Of a stretch of DNA of 23,840 bases, positions 20,383-23,840 are shown one piece after another. Where the stretch lies: the IMG/VR virus record IMGVR_UViG_3300037189_003128, positions 1-23,840 of that record; one strand, written 5' to 3'. The stretch comes from a virus. The notes under the pieces are model-generated. The model was not told where the DNA came from, ran no database searches, and saw nothing but the letters and a program-made list of their open reading frames with translations. A program made the translations under genes and the position numbers. The first letter of the stretch is position 1, and each line of letters starts with the position of its first letter.

Positions 20383-21290
20383 CACAGGTTATATTACCAC
20401 TGTTGACTGCACTTGCTCTGTCTGGTATTGCAGCATACTATTCAGTGATAGGTCTTGCACAGATATTTCCAGGCTCTTATTGGCCAATTATCATCATGGG
20501 ATCTGTACTTGAAGCAGCAAAATTGGTAACTGTATCATGGCTTTACAACAATTGGAAAACAACATTCTCTGCAATGAAAGTATATTTTCTGATTGCTGTA
20601 GTGTTACTCATGGCAATTACTTCAATGGGAATTTTTGGTTATCTGTCAAAAGCACATATTGAACATTCAACCAGCATAGCACCCTTAGTTGAAAAGGTAA
20701 TTATATATGAAGAGAAGATTAAGAGCATCCAAGCGACCATTGAGAGGAATAACAAGAACCTTAGTCAGTATGATGAGGCTGTCGATCAAATTATGGGCAG
20801 GTCGAAAGACGAGAGGGGTGCCGAGAGGGCAAACCAGGTACGCAAAGCCCAACAGAAAGACCGTCAGAGAATCGCTACTGAGAATGCAGAATATCAAAAA
20901 GAGATTCAAAGACTCACGGAAGAGAAACTACCTTTATCCCTGGAAGTTAAGAAGGCTGAATCAGATTTGGGACCTATAAAATATGTTGCTGAAGTTGTAT
21001 ATGGCACACAAGACAGAGACCTTATCGATAAAGCAGTTCGACTGGTAATCTTTATTATTATCATTGTGTTTGACCCACTTGCTGTGTTACTATTGATAGC
21101 AGCAAATCAGACACTTCGTAAGATGAAAGAAGATACTGTTGAGACTGAGCCAGTGAAAAAGTCATCAAAGAAAAAGAAGTTTGAAGCCACTTCAACAAGA
21201 AGCTTAGAGACTTTTTTTGCGGATGACAAACATGAAATTATACCGAAAGAAAAAATAGCAAATATTGGAGATATAAATGAGCGTACTTGA
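20379..21290 (+). CDS. Membrane protein with coiled coil and cytoplasmic-type tail
   Basis: This 303-residue protein has three hydrophobic segments near the N-terminus (about 5-30, 34-57, 68-90), a long charged coiled-coil region (about 100-200), a fourth membrane segment at 220-243 (LVIFIIIIVFDPLAVLLLIA) and a polar tail of about 60 residues with a KKSSKKKK stretch. The tail contains TRSLETFFADD at 273-283, very like the clamp-binding end of gp43 (STLEDFFS). With four helices both ends would be on the same side; the lysine-rich loop predicts the tail is cytoplasmic. The bases from about 20730 to 20860 use AGG arginine codons four times in some thirty codons, unlike the neighbours. Function unknown; a replisome-membrane tether is an inference. 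Confidence 0.8.
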   Translation: MTQVILPLLTALALSGIAAYYSVIGLAQIFPGSYWPIIIMGSVLEAAKLVTVSWLYNNWKTTFSAMKVYFLIAVVLLMAITSMGIFGYLSKAHIEHSTSIAPLVEKVIIYEEKIKSIQATIERNNKNLSQYDEAVDQIMGRSKDERGAERANQVRKAQQKDRQRIATENAEYQKEIQRLTEEKLPLSLEVKKAESDLGPIKYVAEVVYGTQDRDLIDKAVRLVIFIIIIVFDPLAVLLLIAANQTLRKMKEDTVETEPVKKSSKKKKFEATSTRSLETFFADDKHEIIPKEKIANIGDINERT

Positions 21291-22332
21291 TAAACTGAAA
21301 AAGAGTTCAACGATCAAAGAAAGTTCTATACTTTCAAAGTCACAATTCTTTACTGAAAAAGATATGATACAGACAGACGTTCCTATGGTGAACGTTGCGC
21401 TGTCTGGTAATCTTGATGGTGGTTTGACACCAGGGTTGACGATGTTTGCCGGTCCATCTAAGCATTTTAAAACGGCCTTTGCACTTTTGATGGCATCAGC
21501 ATACATGAAGAAGTATAAAGATGCTGTTGTTTTGTTTTATGATTCAGAGTTTGGTACACCACAATCGTATTTTGAAACATTTAATATTGACACTGATCGT
21601 GTACTACACACACCAATTACAGACGTAGAACAGTTGAAGCATGATATCATGAATCAACTTCAGAGTATTGAAAAGAATGATCGTGTAATCATTATTCTTG
21701 ATTCAATTGGTAATCTTGCATCAAAGAAAGAGGTTGACGATGCAACGGAAGGTAAATCTGTTGCTGATATGTCACGTGCAAAACAGATCAAGAGTTTGTT
21801 CCGTATGATCACTCCACACCTGACACTCAAAGATATTCCAATGATTGTTGTCAATCACACATACAAAGAAATTGGTATGTATCCAAAAGACATTGTTGGT
21901 GGTGGTACTGGTTCGTATTACTCAGCCGATACGATTTGGATTCTTGGTCGTCAGCAAGACAAAGATGGCACAGAACTTGTTGGCTATAACTTTATTATCA
22001 ACGTAGAAAAATCAAGATATGTTCGTGAAAAATCTAAAATACCTGTTACCGTATCTTTTGACGGTGGCATTAACAAGTGGTCTGGTCTTATGGATATTGC
22101 ACTCGAAAGCAATTTCGTAACAAAGCCGAGCAATGGTTGGTATGCAAAAGTAGACCAAAGCACAGGTGAAATTTTGAACAAAGTTAGATTTGCTGATACA
22201 CAAACAGAAGAGTTCTGGAAAGATATTCTTCAAAATGATACCTTCAAAGCATACGTGAGAAAAAAATATGAGATCACTTATAGCAACATTATGGGAGAAA
22301 ACGAAGTTTTGGAAGAAGCCGATGCAGCTTGA
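21277..22332 (+). CDS. uvsX: RecA-like recombinase UvsX
   Basis: This 351-residue protein matches T4 UvsX from the first residues (MSVLDKLKKSSTIKES, then SQFFTEKDMIQTDVPMVNVALSG). Walker A is GPSKHFKT at 59-66, with the phage-type SKxFK instead of bacterial GxxGxGKT; YDSEFG with E91 follows, and Walker B is VIIILDSIG at 137-145. The DNA-binding loop region includes VVNHTYKEIG and VGGGTGSYYSAD. Family knowledge: it catalyses strand invasion for recombination-dependent replication and works with gp32, UvsY and gp41. It overlaps the membrane protein gene by 14 bases. The acidic C-terminus (GENEVLEEADAA) is typical of UvsX. Confidence 0.96.
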   Translation: MSVLDKLKKSSTIKESSILSKSQFFTEKDMIQTDVPMVNVALSGNLDGGLTPGLTMFAGPSKHFKTAFALLMASAYMKKYKDAVVLFYDSEFGTPQSYFETFNIDTDRVLHTPITDVEQLKHDIMNQLQSIEKNDRVIIILDSIGNLASKKEVDDATEGKSVADMSRAKQIKSLFRMITPHLTLKDIPMIVVNHTYKEIGMYPKDIVGGGTGSYYSADTIWILGRQQDKDGTELVGYNFIINVEKSRYVREKSKIPVTVSFDGGINKWSGLMDIALESNFVTKPSNGWYAKVDQSTGEILNKVRFADTQTEEFWKDILQNDTFKAYVRKKYEITYSNIMGENEVLEEADAA

Positions 22333-22636
22333 AGAAAATGTAGATTACAAATTTGTGGAATCTAATGATGAAACAGTCACTGGCGTAGGTATTCTGAAAG
22401 GAAAATACGCTGGTGTCTTATATCATTACGGTAAAGCAAGAGTCGTTGAAGATGAAGGATTTGCAAAACTTCAATTCTCTTATGTAATAGATTTTCCTGG
22501 TGATCATGATCCAGATGAATTGACAAATGACCCAGACTTTCATACAATAATGGGTGATCTCCTAACAAAAATTTTATCGGCACAAATCCAAGATGAAAAG
22601 ACTAGAAACTACAATTCTGAAGAATTTGATATTTAA
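22322..22636 (+). CDS. Small conserved protein between uvsX and gp41
   Basis: This 104-residue protein starts at the ATG at 22322, inside the end of uvsX and after a GGAAG ribosome site. An in-frame ATG at 22268 would overlap uvsX much more and adds residues with no protein-like pattern, so it is not preferred. The sequence MQLEENVDYKFVESNDETVT, then GILKGKYAGVLYHYGKARVV, then LQFSYVIDFPGD and FHTIMGDLLTKILSAQI is similar to small proteins I recall between uvsX and gp41 in marine T4-like phages. Function unknown. Its end overlaps gp41 by 44 bases, a strong sign of co-translation. Confidence 0.8.
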   Translation: MQLEENVDYKFVESNDETVTGVGILKGKYAGVLYHYGKARVVEDEGFAKLQFSYVIDFPGDHDPDELTNDPDFHTIMGDLLTKILSAQIQDEKTRNYNSEEFDI

Positions 22637-23840
22637 TGAAGACTTTGCAAGAAAAATCTTACCATTTATCAAAGTTGAATACTTTACCGATGCAATAGAA
22701 AAGACTGTGTTCACTGAGATTGATGATCACATACAAGAATACAAACACCTTCCTACATATGAATCCCTTGTAATTAACTTTACAGAATCAAAAAAACTTT
22801 CAGAAGATCAAGTCAGCGAATCTATTCAAATGATTCGTGAAATCAATGCAGACAAAGATGAACCAACAGACGTTGAATGGTTGATCAATCAAACTGAAAA
22901 GTTTTGTCAAGATCGTGCATTGTATAATGCAATCATGCAGTCGGTTAAGATTCTTGATGACAAGACAAAGAAAGAAGACAAGGGTTCAATTCCAAAACTA
23001 TTGAGTGATGCTCTTGGTGTATCTTTTGATGCATCAGTCGGTCACGATTACATTGACGATTCGTCATCACGATACGACTTCTATCACAGGCACGAATCAA
23101 AAATTCCTTTTGATCTTGATCTGTTCAATAAGATCACAAAGGGTGGTTTGCCTAAAAAGACTTTGAACATTGCACTTGCTGGCACTGGTGTTGGTAAATC
23201 TTTGTTCATGTGTCACGTTGCAGGTTCCTGTTTATCACAGGGTCTAAATGTTTTGTATATCACAATGGAGATGGCTGAAGAAAGAATTGCCGAACGAATT
23301 GATGCAAATCTATTGAATATTGATATTGCTGATTTGAATTCAATCTCAAAGCAAGACTATGACCGTAAGTTTTCTGCTTTGAAAGTCAACACACAGGGTA
23401 AACTCATCATCAAAGAATATCCTACCGCTTCAGCATCAGCACTTCATTTTCGTGCTTTGTTAAATGAATTGCAACTTAAAAAGAGTTTCAAACCTGATAT
23501 CATCTTCATTGACTATCTTAACATTTGTGCAAGTGCCAGAATCAAGCCTGGTGCCAACGTAAATAGTTATTCTTATATTAAGGCAATTGCAGAAGAACTC
23601 CGGGGTCTGGCCGTCGAGTTTGACGTTCCCATCATGTCAGCTACACAGACAACACGAAGCGGCTTCACCAGCTCGGATCCAGGCTTAGAAGATACGTCAG
23701 AATCGTTTGGTCTGCCAGCCACAGCCGACTTTATGTTTGCTTTGATAAGTACCGAAGAGTTAGAACAATTGAATCAGTTAATGGTTAAGCAACTAAAGAA
23801 TCGATACAATGATCCAAATACTTTCAAAAGATTCGTTATA
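22593..23840 (+). CDS. 41: Replicative helicase gp41 (3' truncated by window end)
   Basis: The open frame starts at ATG 22593 inside the previous gene and continues to the window edge (416 codons). Its N-terminus, MKRLETTILKNLIFNEDFAR, matches T4 gp41 (MVEIILSHLIFDQ..., from memory), which decides the start; an ATG at 22636 leads only to a short dead-end frame. Walker A is GTGVGKS at 197-203, the YITMEMAEERIAERIDANLL segment at about 222-241 follows, and Walker B is IIFIDY at 303-308. AIAEELRGLAVEFDVPIM and ESFGLPATADFMFALISTEEL are DnaB-family motifs H3/H4. Family knowledge: gp41 is the hexameric 5'-3' helicase at the fork and partners with the gp61 primase, which is not in the window. Confidence 0.95.
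   Translation, partial: MKRLETTILKNLIFNEDFARKILPFIKVEYFTDAIEKTVFTEIDDHIQEYKHLPTYESLVINFTESKKLSEDQVSESIQMIREINADKDEPTDVEWLINQTEKFCQDRALYNAIMQSVKILDDKTKKEDKGSIPKLLSDALGVSFDASVGHDYIDDSSSRYDFYHRHESKIPFDLDLFNKITKGGLPKKTLNIALAGTGVGKSLFMCHVAGSCLSQGLNVLYITMEMAEERIAERIDANLLNIDIADLNSISKQDYDRKFSALKVNTQGKLIIKEYPTASASALHFRALLNELQLKKSFKPDIIFIDYLNICASARIKPGANVNSYSYIKAIAEELRGLAVEFDVPIMSATQTTRSGFTSSDPGLEDTSESFGLPATADFMFALISTEELEQLNQLMVKQLKNRYNDPNTFKRFVI

Noticed and set aside
22268-22636. Longer start for the small gene between uvsX and gp41
   Set aside because: The extra 18 residues overlap uvsX out of frame and read as non-protein-like; ATG 22322 has a ribosome site and gives the expected N-terminus.
22636-22698. 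ATG at 22636 as the gp41 start
   Set aside because: That frame stops after 20 codons. The gp41 frame is continuous from ATG 22593 and its N-terminus matches the T4 protein.
1-23840. tRNA genes, CRISPR array, transposon ends, integrase or attachment sites
   Set aside because: Nothing resembling a tRNA cloverleaf, regular spaced repeats, transposase or integrase was seen; gene packing leaves no room for them.

Overview
The window is a densely packed, AT-rich stretch of a lytic tailed-phage genome of the T4-like myovirus type. All genes lie on the + strand, mostly with start/stop overlaps. It carries the T4-type replication, recombination and late-transcription core: gp55, gp47, gp46, gp45, gp44, gp62, RegA, gp43, UvsX and gp41. 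As far as I recall, that order is the one seen in marine cyano- and pelagi-myoviruses rather than in T4 itself. Extra genes (Hsp20, peptide deformylase, a CobS/CobT-like pair, a DUF3310-like protein, a 2OG oxygenase) also fit an aquatic T4-like phage. No photosynthesis or other host-marker gene is present, so the host cannot be assigned. The near-perfect sigma70 promoters suggest a bacterium with a standard housekeeping sigma factor.

Layout. 1-553: end of a sugar-nucleotide epimerase. 553-3868: gp55 late sigma factor, gp47 nuclease, gp46 ATPase. 3865-4443: peptide deformylase. 4430-6436: a tightly coupled three-gene cassette of a small acidic protein, a SAM methyltransferase and a glycosyltransferase resembling the TET-associated (TAGT) family. 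6437-10566: a separately promoted island with a metallopeptidase/VWA protein, a MoxR/CobS-like AAA+ ATPase and a small winged-helix protein, containing four consensus promoters with exactly 17-bp spacers, operator-like dyads, a terminator whose loop holds the next -35 box, and a predicted leader pseudoknot. 10567-11648: glycosyltransferase and DUF3310-like protein. 11652-14665: sliding clamp, small ORF, clamp loader large subunit, endonuclease VII-like HNH protein, clamp loader small subunit, RegA. 14678-17297: small ORF, Hsp20, DUF4422 glycosyltransferase, dCMP deaminase and two small proteins. 17297-23840: DNA polymerase, 2OG oxygenase, a four-helix membrane protein, UvsX, a small protein and the 5' part of the gp41 helicase.

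How the genes work together. gp43, gp45, gp44/62 and gp41 form the replisome. UvsX and gp46/47 provide recombination-dependent replication and host-DNA turnover. gp55 links late transcription to the clamp, and RegA tunes translation of replication genes. dCMP deaminase supplies dTTP precursors. Several sugar-related genes (epimerase, TAGT-like transferase, GT-A transferase, DUF4422) plus a methyltransferase and a 2OG oxygenase suggest glycosylation of phage DNA, virion or host surface; which one cannot be decided here. The least understood part is the promoter-rich 6.4-10.5 kb island, with its peptidase-VWA/AAA+ pair and elaborate control elements. A short motif of the form [I/L]-E-x-F-[F/I] near the C-termini of the polymerase, gp55 and the membrane protein suggests all three bind the sliding clamp, which would link the membrane protein to the replisome.
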